Of a DNA stretch of 64,000 nucleotides, positions 1 through 9,978 are shown one piece after another (the stretch's first letter is position 1; each line of letters opens with the position of its first letter). A program made the translations under genes and the position numbers. Origin of the DNA: Acidobacteria bacterium Ga0077534 (lineage in GTDB: Bacteria > Acidobacteriota > Blastocatellia > Pyrinomonadales > Pyrinomonadaceae); contig LNEI01000004.1 in NCBI GenBank assembly GCA_001464455.1, positions 1 through 64,000 on the forward strand, given 5' to 3'. The notes under the pieces were generated by a model, which was not told the origin of the DNA, searched no databases, and worked only from the letters and a program-made list of their open reading frames with translations.

Positions 1-3000
1 AAACTGATCGTCCCCTGCGGAACCCCAGCCCCCGGCGGATTCGCCGCCACCGAACCAGTTATCGTAAACGTCTGCCCATACGTCGGTGCATTCTGCAAAG
101 TCTGGACGACAGTTGTCGTATTTGCCTTGTTAACGACTTGCGGATCACCTATCAAAGATCCGCCACTATTGTCGTACAGAGACGAATTACTGAAATAGGT
201 TGCCGTTATCACGTGGGGGCCGACTGACAGGTTCGAGGTGGAAAGAGATGCAACTCCGGCTGTAACAGTGACTGCGCCTAATGGTGTTACCCCATCAAAG
301 AACTGAACCGTGCCGGTCGGTGTGCCAACGCCCGAAGTGCTGACAACCGCTGCCGTAAACGTCACAGTCTGCCCGAAAACAGACGGATTTGCTGACGAAG
401 TTATCGTCATTGCAGTCGAAAACGGAGCCGTCTCGATGCTCACAAAGGAGATCGGAGATCGGTTGGTAAATGAAATAACGCCGGCACCAGGAACGCCCGG
501 AGTAAACACAGTACCCGTGGCTCCGGTGAAATCAACATCGAGCGAATCGCCCGGAAGTGTGGGCAAAACCGGGCTCCCGCCGTCAATATTGATAGCCTGA
601 TTAACGAATGGTTCAACACTAATATTATCGTTACCGCTATCTGCACTAACTGATATAAATTCGACGCCCGAACCTGCGATCGGTCCACCAAGGAAGTTTC
701 GGTAGGTCGTGGTTGCCGCATTGACCGTCGCGACCAGGTTTCCAGCGTTAAGTGAGAGGGTGATAGTGTCGGCCGCGACCGTGCCGGGTACAAGTATCTG
801 ATCGCCTGCAGGGCCATCGGGATCGATCCCGCCGCCGACATTATCTGTGCCGCCATTTCCGAGGAAGGAATCATCGCCGCCACCGCCATCGAACGTGTCG
901 TCGCCCGGGCCGCCGATCAGCGTATCATCGCCGCCATTACCATTTAGTTGCAGTAGTATCGGACCGGCAAGCGTTGCGCTGGCGTCGACCACATCATTGT
1001 CTGCTTCACCGTTCACAACAACGAACTCGATGCCAGATGAGTTTATTGGGCCGGAAAGGAAATTCCCATAAATGGTCGTGAGGCCGTTGATCGTCACGGA
1101 CAATTTACCCGCGTTGTCGGCAAGGGTGATAGTGTCTGGCCCTGCGGTGCCCGGCACTAGTATCCGGTCATCGAGCGATACTCCGCCTCCCCCGCCAACA
1201 TCGTCAACTCCTCCGTTTCCGATGAAGATGTCATTACCTGCCCCTCCATCCAGCGAGTCATCGCCTACACTACCGTTTATGGTGTCGTCGTCGTTTCCGC
1301 CGTCTAACGCGAGATCGCCCGGGCCTGCAGCGAGTGCGCTCGCATCGATGTCATCATTCCCGTCGCCACCCCGAGCGATAAGGGCATATGACCCCGATCT
1401 CGCAAGGATGTTTATCGTATCGCTTCCTTCGTTACCATTGATAACGAAACTAGTCAAAGCCGCGGGAGTATTGGAGTAATTAATAGTCACAGTATCGCCG
1501 GTATCGCCGAGGGCCACGCCGTCGCCGCCGTTGACGTTCACCGTTGATTTGTTGTCAAACTCGATCGGCTCGAAAGCATCCACAGCAATACGCAGCCTTG
1601 GTGAGGCGGAGCCGTTTGTGATCGAGATCGTATTTGCGGCATCAGTCGAGTTGACCGTAAGGCTGGCAGCAGCGACCGTGTCGATGATCGGAGCGAGTCC
1701 GGTAAATCGAATGTCCACCGGGTTAGGACCGGTGAATCTGACCAGGCCGTCGCCATTATTCCCCGGCCCGATCCCAATGGGTGGCGTCGTCGTCCCGACA
1801 AAATAAGTTTCATTAAATGCCGGTCCGCCGCCACCGAGCAGGTTCATGTTGTCGCCCGGTTGTCCGCCCCCATTAAAGTCAATGCCGCTTGCAGGTGCAA
1901 AGAGGGAGCCTGTTGGATTGTTGATGGTGAAAGTATCGTCACCAGTGCCACCATTAAAGACAAGTCCGGTAGGCACGAGCCCGCATCCGGTCCCATCTAC
2001 CGTAAGCATGTCGTTACCACCGAGAGAATTGAACGTTATCGAACCCGTTACCGACGTCAAAGGAATGTGAACCGTATTTGCATCGATCTGAACCGCAGGC
2101 AATGCTCCGGCAGCTATCGTATTGGTCGGATCGAAAATGACAAGGTTTGGAGCGACGCACGACAAACGCAGATCGTCGTTCGAATCGCCTCCGTTTTCAT
2201 CCGTGATCGTGACCGATCCCCCGGTTACAACGATGCCTGTTTCGTAAATGATGGCCGGAACCTCAACCGAGGTAGTGATCGGGGGGCCGGGAATTGGTAC
2301 AACTGCGTCAGCCGCTATGCTGTAATTGTTGTTGTCGACAGTACCGCCGCCAGGAGTATTTACGGTGACGGTGAATGAAACTGTTTGCGGTCCCGCTCCA
2401 GCGTTGACAGTTCCGACATTAAAGACGACATCGGTACCTACAAGAGTTCCGCCATTCGCTGCTGACAGAAAAGAAGTTCCAGCAGGGACGGTATCGCGGA
2501 TCACGACATTACTCGCACTAAGTGCACCGGTATTGTCGTAGGTTATCGTGTAAGTAAGGGTAGAACCTGACACCACGGTTGCCGGAGCAGACTTCGAGAC
2601 TGTAAGCCCCGGGGCGAGGCCCGGCGGACGGAACCTGACGGAACCGTTCCCGCGAGCGGGGTTGGCGACATTCAGAATTGGCTCGCTCGTTGTAACGGCC
2701 CCCGCCGCGGTGAATGGCGCCCGGACAAACACTGGTGGCTGAGACGTACTATTTCCGGCAAGGATCGCGATCTGGCTGTCGGCACTGATACCTACATCCT
2801 CAAAGCCGCCGGAATTGCCTGCGGGAAGTGGAAGCGTCTCGACGACCGAGCTGGAGCTAAACGGTGCGCTTATCGCAGCGGCGTGATATGCAGAGGCACT
2901 GACTACGATCGCTTTCCCGCCGTCGGGAGCGACCATAATTCCATCGAGTGCGTTTCCGCCGGGAATTGTTAATGATGTAAAAGTCGACGCCGCACTGAAT

Positions 3001-5990
3001 GGTGCCTGAAATATGCGGACTGTATTGCCGTTTAACTGCGTTGTGAGCAATTGATTACCGTCCGGCGTTATAGCGATCGCTCCCGAATTGGCGTTTGATA
3101 CTGGTATCGTGAACGCGATCGATGTGTATGGCGCATCCAGCACCGAGATGCCCGTGCTGTGATAAACAAAGGCTCTTCCGGCATTGTTAAATACGATCGC
3201 CTGGCCTTGATAGCCGGCTATCACGCCTGGCAGAGTAACAGTCGAGATCGCTGAACCCGGGCCAAAGGGAGCCTGGATAACATTTAGCACATTGCCTCCC
3301 ATCGCCAATGCGGAAGTGCGATTAGGTGCGACGGTGATCGTACCCGTACCGTTATAAGTCGGGGTGGCGATGGTTGAGACCACGGACGCGGTCGAGATAT
3401 TAACCACAAATACCCTCGAGTTGTTGAAATCCGAGAGAAGAGCGCTGTCCGCACCGAAATATGAGGCTCCCTGTGGTTGAGCCCCAGCCGGAAGTCCCGT
3501 CACCAACGCCTGCGCCGCAGGATTGGCAGCATCCGTATAGACGACCGCCTGATTGCTAGCACTAGTCGCCGCAAGTATCGCCAACTGCTGAGTTACAGGA
3601 GTTGGTGTTGGTGTCGGTGTTGCCGTAGGTGTCGGTGTTGCTGTCGGAGTTGGAGTAGGCGTCGACCCACCACAAACATTTATTGAGTCGGGCGTAGGTA
3701 CGAACTGAGCGTAGGTAGACGAATTCCGTGCTCCACCGCTGCCATTCGGGCAACGCTGATTTGAAACTGTCGCACTTGAGGCTGTGCCGTTTTCATCGAC
3801 CTGGGGCTGCCCTGCGTTTAGCAAAACGAGCAGGGCTGCATCGTCAGCGTCCGAGGTGTCATAAACCAGGGCGTCAACCAAGTTGGTCGTCGTAACTGCC
3901 GTATTTGTTGGAAAAGTACTAGCCGGAGCGTTATAAAGAGCTACCGCGTCCTGTCCATTCTGGAGTCCATCGCCTGTAAAGGTTTGATCTACGCCGGCTA
4001 CGGCCGCGTTACCAATGGTGTAGTAACCCTGAGCATTCGTTGTTCCAGTCAGGTCGACCGCAAAATATGAAAGATCATTCGAACCGTTATAAAAAACCAA
4101 AGACAGCCCGACGAGAGATGTATTGCCAACTCCGCCGTCATACAATTCGACAAATTCAGCTGCGTCAGTACCCGGCGTGTCCGCATCAACCTCGTTGATA
4201 ATTACCGTGATCGGCGGCGGCGCTAGATCGTCATTGACGATCGTGCCTTGACCCTGCCCGTCGACAACCGTCGCACCGGTCACGTTGGTTACATTTACAA
4301 AAAAGGTCTCGTTTGATTCGACTGTTGTATCTCCGTTAACTTGCACCGTGAAGGTAAAAGGTCCGGATGAGTCTGCAGGAATGGTCTGACTAGTGAGCGC
4401 TCGTGCGACATAGTCGTTGTCCTCGCTTGTTGGCGTATCATCCTGAGCGGTGTTGTCTGCGGTCGCGATGTCAAACGTAACGCCGCCGGCACCGGCCTGG
4501 GCGTCAAGCATGACCCTAAATGTAAAGCTCGTGGTGCCAGCATTTCCCTCGCTCAGGACAACGTCATCGATATACAGATTAGGTGGCGGCGGCGGTGCGA
4601 GTGCCACGTTCCAGCCGATGTCATTGAAGAGCGGAACGGTTAGATCTTGCGGTGGAATAACACTCTGAGTAAGGCCAGGATTTATCGACGGCTCCATCAA
4701 CTGATTAGGGAACGGAGCGGTGTCCCAGTGAGACACTGATGAACCGGTCGCGAAGGGATTAGGCGCGTTCATTCGGATCTTGCCCGAAGCCACGTTGATG
4801 CCCTGATCGATCGTGATGTCGTTCTTTAAGGCGGCATTTACGCCAGGCAAGTTCGCTTTTAGCGTAGTGCCGTCCGCTAAGCTGAGCATCAATGAAGGGA
4901 TCGTAACGGTTGGATCGGCTCCACCCAGACCAGGGTTGCCGGCAACATTGTTAACAATGATCACCCCTATGGCTCCGGCATCCTGAGCATTCTTCACCTT
5001 TATTGTAAAACCGCAGGTGCCGCGGTCGATGACCGCAATATTTCCCGTGATCGCAGCCGCATTTGTAAGAGCGGTGCATCCATCGGCCGGCGCTGCCTGC
5101 ACTAGATTGCCGGTAAGCCCGCTAATTGAGACTGGGGGACCAAAGGCAGCAGAAGCTCCGATATACGTGCCTGCAACAACTGGCGGTGAATTTACTTGCA
5201 CCACGGGTGTTCCACCAAGCACCCTCGAAGCATGAGTATCAACAGCCGCTCCGTTCCAAACCAAATTTCCGCTATTGATCGCTGACGCGGTCCGTTCGGC
5301 ATTTGTCATGGCATTCCATAGCTTATTTGTGGTCACATCGAACAAAAAATTGTCCCAAACCGCAGGAAACCCAGATAATTGAACTCCAGTTGAGCCGTTA
5401 GTAAACGTCTGAAACCCAAGTCCATGTGCCATCTCATGCAGAAGAACAGCGACAAAATCTATGTTCGTTCCGTGGTTTCCGTCGAGGCCCCAGTAGAATG
5501 GAGTTCCGGTCAAGCATCCGGGCTGGCCAAGATTCACGTTAAAATTTGCATTGAGGTCAGCACCAGCACCAGCCAGATCCGTTCCTGTAAGCTTACTTGC
5601 AAGGGCAACTGAGTACCAATGACCGGCAAGAGGAGCCCCTGCAAAATCTCTAAAGACCTGAGTCGCACCTGCAGAACCGAGAACGGCACTGGTCTCGGTG
5701 CAGGTCAATGCAGTAAATTGGGCGTTGACGACGATCACGACATTGCTCGTTAACGTGGCGCCCCAAATATTTGCTGCATGCTGAAACGCTATGAGTCGTT
5801 GTTGGCCGAGCGTATTGCCTGTATTGCCTCCTACGGGAGCAACAGGTGTCGGGTCATTAAAACCTACTCCGGGAGCGTTGATGTTGTTAATAACAATGGT
5901 GGCAGCACCGAAAGCAGGTGATGAAGCAGCGAGGGCTAACAGGCTTGTCAGCGTAAAAAGAAGGACGCGTCGTATAATGGTGGTTTTCAT
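1..5990 (-). CDS. Giant secreted multidomain metalloprotease-like protein (3' end outside the window)
   Basis: The frame is open from the ATG at 5990 to the window edge (1,996 codons), so only the N-terminal part is seen; I checked the frame at several points (5438, 4730, 1370, 329). Order: signal peptide (residues about 1-28), zinc motif HEMAHGLGF at 185-193, a PA domain at about 245-385, then SHWD (His421) and LMEP (Met432), which look like the third zinc ligand and Met-turn. Next come a Calx-beta domain (about 463-590), a lamin-tail-like domain (about 597-753), a Thr/Pro linker (about 775-797), a beta-propeller-like stretch (about 800-1117), a DUF11-type repeat (about 1120-1233), two Gly/Asp-rich RTX-like stretches (about 1533-1603 and 1677-1733) and Ig-like repeats from about 1857. 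Family knowledge suggests an exported, calcium-dependent, surface or secreted protease; the substrate is unknown. It lies 16 bp after the upstream small gene, so the two are probably co-transcribed. Confidence 0.85.
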   Translation of the reverse strand, partial: MKTTIIRRVLLFTLTSLLALAASSPAFGAATIVINNINAPGVGFNDPTPVAPVGGNTGNTLGQQRLIAFQHAANIWGATLTSNVVIVVNAQFTALTCTETSAVLGSAGATQVFRDFAGAPLAGHWYSVALASKLTGTDLAGAGADLNANFNVNLGQPGCLTGTPFYWGLDGNHGTNIDFVAVLLHEMAHGLGFQTFTNGSTGVQLSGFPAVWDNFLFDVTTNKLWNAMTNAERTASAINSGNLVWNGAAVDTHASRVLGGTPVVQVNSPPVVAGTYIGASAAFGPPVSISGLTGNLVQAAPADGCTALTNAAAITGNIAVIDRGTCGFTIKVKNAQDAGAIGVIIVNNVAGNPGLGGADPTVTIPSLMLSLADGTTLKANLPGVNAALKNDITIDQGINVASGKIRMNAPNPFATGSSVSHWDTAPFPNQLMEPSINPGLTQSVIPPQDLTVPLFNDIGWNVALAPPPPPNLYIDDVVLSEGNAGTTSFTFRVMLDAQAGAGGVTFDIATADNTAQDDTPTSEDNDYVARALTSQTIPADSSGPFTFTVQVNGDTTVESNETFFVNVTNVTGATVVDGQGQGTIVNDDLAPPPITVIINEVDADTPGTDAAEFVELYDGGVGNTSLVGLSLVFYNGSNDLSYFAVDLTGTTNAQGYYTIGNAAVAGVDQTFTGDGLQNGQDAVALYNAPASTFPTNTAVTTTNLVDALVYDTSDADDAALLVLLNAGQPQVDENGTASSATVSNQRCPNGSGGARNSSTYAQFVPTPDSINVCGGSTPTPTPTATPTPTATPTPTPTPVTQQLAILAATSASNQAVVYTDAANPAAQALVTGLPAGAQPQGASYFGADSALLSDFNNSRVFVVNISTASVVSTIATPTYNGTGTITVAPNRTSALAMGGNVLNVIQAPFGPGSAISTVTLPGVIAGYQGQAIVFNNAGRAFVYHSTGISVLDAPYTSIAFTIPVSNANSGAIAITPDGNQLLTTQLNGNTVRIFQAPFSAASTFTSLTIPGGNALDGIMVAPDGGKAIVVSASAYHAAAISAPFSSSSVVETLPLPAGNSGGFEDVGISADSQIAILAGNSTSQPPVFVRAPFTAAGAVTTSEPILNVANPARGNGSVRFRPPGLAPGLTVSKSAPATVVSGSTLTYTITYDNTGALSASNVVIRDTVPAGTSFLSAANGGTLVGTDVVFNVGTVNAGAGPQTVSFTVTVNTPGGGTVDNNNYSIAADAVVPIPGPPITTSVEVPAIIYETGIVVTGGSVTITDENGGDSNDDLRLSCVAPNLVIFDPTNTIAAGALPAVQIDANTVHIPLTSVTGSITFNSLGGNDMLTVDGTGCGLVPTGLVFNGGTGDDTFTINNPTGSLFAPASGIDFNGGGQPGDNMNLLGGGGPAFNETYFVGTTTPPIGIGPGNNGDGLVRFTGPNPVDIRFTGLAPIIDTVAAASLTVNSTDAANTISITNGSASPRLRIAVDAFEPIEFDNKSTVNVNGGDGVALGDTGDTVTINYSNTPAALTSFVINGNEGSDTINILARSGSYALIARGGDGNDDIDASALAAGPGDLALDGGNDDDTINGSVGDDSLDGGAGNDIFIGNGGVDDVGGGGGVSLDDRILVPGTAGPDTITLADNAGKLSVTINGLTTIYGNFLSGPINSSGIEFVVVNGEADNDVVDASATLAGPILLQLNGNGGDDTLIGGPGDDTFDGGGGDDSFLGNGGTDNVGGGIDPDGPAGDQILVPGTVAADTITLSLNAGNLVATVNAATTTYRNFLGGPIAGSGVEFISVSADSGNDNISVEPFVNQAINIDGGSPVLPTLPGDSLDVDFTGATGTVFTPGVPGAGVISFTNRSPISFVSIETAPFSTAMTITSSANPSVFGQTVTFTAAVVSTSGVGTPTGTVQFFDGVTPLGAVTVTAGVASLSTSNLSVGPHVITATYFSNSSLYDNSGGSLIGDPQVVNKANTTTVVQTLQNAPTYGQTFTITGSVAANPPGAGVPQGTIS

Positions 5991-6006
5991 TTTGTATCCT
6001 TTACGC

Positions 6007-6549
6007 CTAGCGATCGGTCTGCGACTGTGAAGATGTAGGGCGGAAGCTTGGAACCGGACCGTCGATGTCCAGAAGCTTCGGATCGATCTCAAAGAAAGCC
6101 GCCGCCGTCCTCAGATCATTGATGCATGAGTGCGTCAGCGTTCCATCTTCTTCCTTCCTGACGACCATCGCATTGTGAAAGTGTCCCTTGAGATCGATCG
6201 ACACCGTGCCGTCCTCTTTAGCGACCTCGACGAGTCCTGCGGATGAGTCGTTGATTATTTGTTTGAGCCCCTCGGCCAGTCGGCGAGATTCATCCTGGGA
6301 TAGCCTTCGGCTCTGGCCGGTCTGCCGGTCGAGCACGACAGTCTCACCTCGTTCGTTGAGCGTTACAAGTGGCTTTTGCTTCGGGCCATTTACACTGGCC
6401 TCTGATTCCGCACTAGCGGTTATCCAAGGCAGTGCTCGCTGCATCGAAAGAACCGTCAAAACCGTTAAGAGAAGAACTGAGGCTACTACCACGCCGATCC
6501 TCAATTTACTTGCGAGTACCTTATTGACAATATTTTCGCTATTTTTCAT
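6007..6549 (-). CDS. Small membrane-anchored protein of unknown function, possibly post-PEP-CTERM-1-like
   Basis: 180 residues with one N-terminal hydrophobic segment (about 19-36) that could be a signal anchor, then a polar exported domain. The C-terminal half holds GHFHNAMVVRKEEDGTLTHS followed by Cys, resembling my memory of the small proteins named post-PEP-CTERM-1 (a V-V-x-x-x-D-G-T-L-x-x-x-C pattern). That assignment is tentative and I see no sorting signal in the window to back it. It is the first gene of a two-gene unit, ending 16 bp before the giant metalloprotease, so a role in export, anchoring or control of that protein is a reasonable guess from context only. Confidence 0.6.
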   Translation of the reverse strand: MKNSENIVNKVLASKLRIGVVVASVLLLTVLTVLSMQRALPWITASAESEASVNGPKQKPLVTLNERGETVVLDRQTGQSRRLSQDESRRLAEGLKQIINDSSAGLVEVAKEDGTVSIDLKGHFHNAMVVRKEEDGTLTHSCINDLRTAAAFFEIDPKLLDIDGPVPSFRPTSSQSQTDR

Positions 6550-6902
6550 CGTGTCTCCGTTATTCGGTTTTGATCTAAGTTAAAAAACGCTGACACTAGG
6601 GGCATCTACAACCAGCTCCGCCAGTTTCCTGCAGACGTAACGGTCAGCAATCGTTTAGTTTGGCGCATCGGTAGCTCGTGGGACGACTACCGGCGTTTCA
6701 AATTATTAGAATACGAGAATTATCGGCTCGAACAGGTATGTTGTCAATAACGTCTTTTGATGTTGCGAAACCGCTAACGCGAAACGCCTGCTATTGTCTC
6801 CGTTGAATGTAGCCGCAAAGATTCTTGCTTACCTTCAAAAAACCCGCAGATGGTTGATGTTCAACCGTCCGCGGGTCCAATTTGAGAACGAAATAAAAGT
6901 TC
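6550..6902. other. Intergenic region with no gene seen
   Basis: Both flanking genes lie on the minus strand. The only structure I can support is the terminator of the upstream LVIVD gene at its right end (6837-6877). The remainder should hold the promoter of the 6549-6007 gene, but I see no convincing -35/-10 pair. Open frames here lack family resemblance or a ribosome-binding site. Confidence 0.6.
6837..6877 (-). terminator. Rho-independent terminator after the LVIVD gene
   Basis: On the minus strand a GC-rich stem (arms beginning ACCCGC and ending GCGGGT, with inner GGTTGA/TCAACC pairing) is followed directly by a run of six T. It begins about 26 bases after the stop codon at 6903. Confidence 0.8.
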
Positions 6903-8819
6903 TTATGCGGCGGGTTGCTTCAGGAGGTCCGCAAGTGCCTTCATTCTCATGGCGTCCTGCGCGTTCTTGCTCGAACCGGCGCTCTTTTCGAGGGAGCCAG
7001 CGTGGTTCTTCAGCTTTCCAAGCTCAGCAGGTGATCCTTCGGCCTTTTGGATCGCTTGTCGCAGGGAAGCGATCTTGTCGGCTGCGAGTGCGTTCGATCG
7101 TTCCAACTGATCGATGTAAGCCTTGGCGACGACGAGCTTATTTGACCATACGAGCCGCTCCTGCATTTGAACGTTAAGTTCGCCGACACGGACGGTTTTT
7201 GCCGCATCGATCTCATTCTGAGTAAGGTGCTTGGTAGGAACGAGGTCAAAAACGTCGAGTCCGCGGGCGATCTCTGACGAGTAAATGTGCCCGTTGTACC
7301 AATACGCGGACCACGAACCGCCCATGATCAACATTTTTGCGTCGATCGGGCCGCGGTCGAAATAGCCGATCTCGACGGGGTTCATAGGATCGGTAAATTC
7401 CATTATCGATATCCCGCCCTGATACCACGCCTGGATCTTCAGATCACGCCCCGGAACCGGGATAAGCGAACCGTTATGCGCGACACAGTTTTCGGTCGGG
7501 CCCTGAGCAGCTGGCAGTTTGTAGTAATTTGCAAAACTGAGCTTTCCGCCCGCGAGGTTGAAGATCGCGTTTGCTCCCCATTTGTTCGGGTCGGTCTCAC
7601 GGCAGCGTGCTCCGCCTCCACCGCCCCATTCGTCAGTGAATACAACCTTTTTGCCATCGTTCGAGAAGGACGCCGAGTGCCAATACGCATAGTTCGGGTC
7701 GTTAACGGCTTCGATGCGTTTTGGGTTCGCCGGATCTTTGATGTCGAGCAAAATGCCGTTGCCCGAACACGCTCCCGCCGCCAGCCCGATCTCGGGATAT
7801 GCGGTGATGTCGTGACAATGGTCGGTTTCTTCCGGGCGGCCTTTATTCGCGTGCGAACCGCCATCGGTCAGAGCATTGATCTTGCCCTTATCATCGCTAA
7901 ACAGACGCGGGCTGGCGATGATCTTTGAATTTTGCGGGGCAGCCAGCGGCACTTTTACGACGTCAATGCTGTACCGTGAGAGATTCGGGTTCTTATCCGG
8001 CGCACCATCAGAACATCCTGGAAGTTCCGCATCCGGGCGAACAAAAGACGCTCCCTGGATGTAAAAATAGATATTCGCGGGATCTTTCGGATCGGTCACA
8101 AGCGTATGCGTGTGCGAACCGCGGCACGATTGAACAGCTCCAACCTGTTTCGGTTTGGTGATGTCTGAAATATCAAAGATCCTTACGCCACGAAAACGGT
8201 CCTTCTCAGCCGCAGGAAGTCCCGGCGTTGCACCCGGCTTGGGACCCGGGAAGGACTGCTCGCCGCAATCGAGACGGCCATTTGGCATCTCGACGGACAT
8301 AAACATCAGGTTTTTGTAAACCGACACATCGCCCTGTCCACCCGGACAAAGCAAGGTCGTGACGAGCTTCGGTTTCGACGGATCGGCAATGTTGTAAATG
8401 TTGATACCGTAGAAATTACCGAGGAATAAGTGATCTCCCTGAAACGCCAGATCGGAATTCGCGAGAGCAAGCCCCGCATTTGCCATTTTCATGGCCGCCG
8501 GGATCTTATCGTGCATCTCGGCCGGAACGCCAAGAGCTGTCAGAGCCTTCGACACGTTCGGACCATTGGGGTCAACGCCGAGATCAAAGACATCCGGCTT
8601 TTTGACCAATGCCAGATGCTTGATACCAAACGATGCTTCGCCCGCATCAAAAAGACCGGGAGAAAGCTTAGAGCGCGGATCGTTCGGATTTGAACCGGTC
8701 ATTCCCGGCGGCAAGGCCGGAGGCGGTTCCGTGCTCTGGGCGATAGCCTGAACGAGAAAGAACGAGCAAAGAAAAACAAGAACTAAGATGAGTACGTTAA
8801 GGTTTTTGATTCTTTTCAT
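6903..8819 (-). CDS. LVIVD-repeat beta-propeller exported protein
   Basis: 638 residues with a clear signal peptide (hydrophobic residues about 8-26, cleavage near VQAIAQS). The body has repeated short strands such as LFLGNFYGINIYNIADPSKP, VRIFDISDITKPKQVGAV and ISIMEFTDPMNPVEIGYFD, which is the LVIVD repeat pattern (hydrophobic strand then D-x-S/T-x-P) that forms a propeller. His- and Cys-containing motifs (CRGSHTHT, DHCHDIT, NCVAHNGS) could bind metal, but that is inference. The C-terminal 90 residues are helical and charged. The gene starts 2 bp after the DUF305 gene stops, so the pair is translationally linked; metal or copper handling in the periplasm is possible. Known LVIVD proteins have no firm biochemical role. 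Confidence 0.8.
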   Translation of the reverse strand: MKRIKNLNVLILVLVFLCSFFLVQAIAQSTEPPPALPPGMTGSNPNDPRSKLSPGLFDAGEASFGIKHLALVKKPDVFDLGVDPNGPNVSKALTALGVPAEMHDKIPAAMKMANAGLALANSDLAFQGDHLFLGNFYGINIYNIADPSKPKLVTTLLCPGGQGDVSVYKNLMFMSVEMPNGRLDCGEQSFPGPKPGATPGLPAAEKDRFRGVRIFDISDITKPKQVGAVQSCRGSHTHTLVTDPKDPANIYFYIQGASFVRPDAELPGCSDGAPDKNPNLSRYSIDVVKVPLAAPQNSKIIASPRLFSDDKGKINALTDGGSHANKGRPEETDHCHDITAYPEIGLAAGACSGNGILLDIKDPANPKRIEAVNDPNYAYWHSASFSNDGKKVVFTDEWGGGGGARCRETDPNKWGANAIFNLAGGKLSFANYYKLPAAQGPTENCVAHNGSLIPVPGRDLKIQAWYQGGISIMEFTDPMNPVEIGYFDRGPIDAKMLIMGGSWSAYWYNGHIYSSEIARGLDVFDLVPTKHLTQNEIDAAKTVRVGELNVQMQERLVWSNKLVVAKAYIDQLERSNALAADKIASLRQAIQKAEGSPAELGKLKNHAGSLEKSAGSSKNAQDAMRMKALADLLKQPAA

Positions 8820-8821
8820 GG

Positions 8822-9508
8822 TTAGTTTTTACGCTTATACGAAATTTTCGCGAGAACAGTTTCCATACTTTTTATCTCGGCCCGCTGCCCGGTGTCGACG
8901 TCGGTTGCGAAGCTAAATATTTCGGCATTGTGAGCCGCTCCAGGCGTTTGGTGCAGGTCATCGACCATCACAAGAGCCCCTTGGTGATGCTTGATCATGC
9001 CCTCAAGGAAAAGCCGGTCGAATTCCGTTCCCGACGCCTTTCTCATCGCGTCCATCTCGCGTTTTGTGAGCATTCCCGGCATGAGCATCGAGTGTCCGCC
9101 GTGCGACGAATGGTCCATTTCGAGGCTCTCACCCCGAACGGCAAGCCATTGCTTCATAAAGACGATCTCGTCGGATTGCGATTTGCTTATTCGCTCGCCG
9201 ATAAGGAGGATGTCCTTATTTTTTGTCCGTTCTGCGATCATCGCCGTCATCTCAACCGCTTGAGCGTGGTGCATTATCATGCCCTGCATGAACTCAACAT
9301 CCTTAGCAGATCGCGCGGGAAGCGTAGCCTTTGTACCGGCAGGAAGTACTTTCGTGCTCTCGCCCGGTGCACCCGGCCGCACTATAACTGGCCCCTCCGA
9401 TTGAGCAAATAGCGAGTTCGGAGAAAAAACCAAAAATGCCAGCAAAAAGACCGCGGAATATCTAGCCTCTGCAAATAAAATCGAAATGCGAAAACACCTG
9501 GATTGCAT
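8822..9508 (-). CDS. DUF305 family exported protein
   Basis: 228 residues. An N-terminal hydrophobic stretch ends near SLFAQS, consistent with a signal peptide. Two copies of the DUF305 half-motif are visible: MIMHHAQAVEMTAMI and MIKHHQGALVMVDDL, each with the paired His and later Met residues typical of this four-helix, copper-associated family. A Met/His-rich segment (MDHSSHGGHSMLMPGM) lies between the two halves and could bind copper. It is first in a two-gene unit with the LVIVD gene (2 bp gap) and sits just outside the tRNA-Cys repeat that bounds the metal-efflux island. Confidence 0.85.
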   Translation of the reverse strand: MQSRCFRISILFAEARYSAVFLLAFLVFSPNSLFAQSEGPVIVRPGAPGESTKVLPAGTKATLPARSAKDVEFMQGMIMHHAQAVEMTAMIAERTKNKDILLIGERISKSQSDEIVFMKQWLAVRGESLEMDHSSHGGHSMLMPGMLTKREMDAMRKASGTEFDRLFLEGMIKHHQGALVMVDDLHQTPGAAHNAEIFSFATDVDTGQRAEIKSMETVLAKISYKRKN

Positions 9509-9565
9509 ATTTACTCAGAAGATAACATAAATGCCAGGGATGCCCGCAACATCAACCGCAAAAAT

Positions 9566-9593
9566 GAAAAAAACGACCTCGGAGGCCGTTTTC
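9566..9593 (-). terminator. Terminator-like hairpin, probably the original tRNA-Cys terminator
   Basis: On the minus strand a stem of about nine pairs (AAAACGGCC with GGTCGTTTT) is followed by a run of T. It lies about 20 bases downstream of the tRNA-Cys 3' fragment and has no complete gene upstream on that strand for several hundred bases. The simplest reading is that it terminated tRNA-Cys before the island was inserted. Confidence 0.6.
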
Positions 9594-9611
9594 GCTACGT
9601 ACAATGCTGAT

Positions 9612-9658
<47 letters not shown>

Positions 9659-9978
9659 TATTTCAGAGCCACTTTGGTTTTGTTTGGCTGTGTAGCTTTC
9701 AGGCAGATTATCACTGGAAAATGGCACGGGACACATTCTTTCAGATTACTTTGGAATCGGCAGAATCGGCATAGTTGGCACACATTTGGCGCACAAAGTT
9801 CCCAACACCTATTCGAGGTTTTCGCAATTAGAGAATCCCTTAATTTCGATCCGGGAGCCCAGTTTGAGCAGCGGTCGGTGATGATCGAGAATCTTTCGGA
9901 GAACCCGGTCTCCACCCGAAACTGCGGACGACATGTATCACGCATTCGTTCTTCCATCGATCGAGAAGTCCCCTTAAA
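9659..9978. other. Island end without a recognisable gene
   Basis: 320 bases between the tRNA-Cys fragment and the stop codon of the RND pump gene. Minus-strand frames are interrupted or read through the tRNA fragment, and none resembles a known family. An integrase would be expected next to an attachment site, but I cannot recognise even a degraded one here. Confidence 0.5.

Noticed and set aside
1180-1730. RTX toxin call for the giant exported protein
   Set aside because: The Gly/Asp-rich stretches are short and imperfect, there is an ordinary N-terminal signal peptide, and no type I secretion genes are near; they more likely serve as calcium-binding structural modules.
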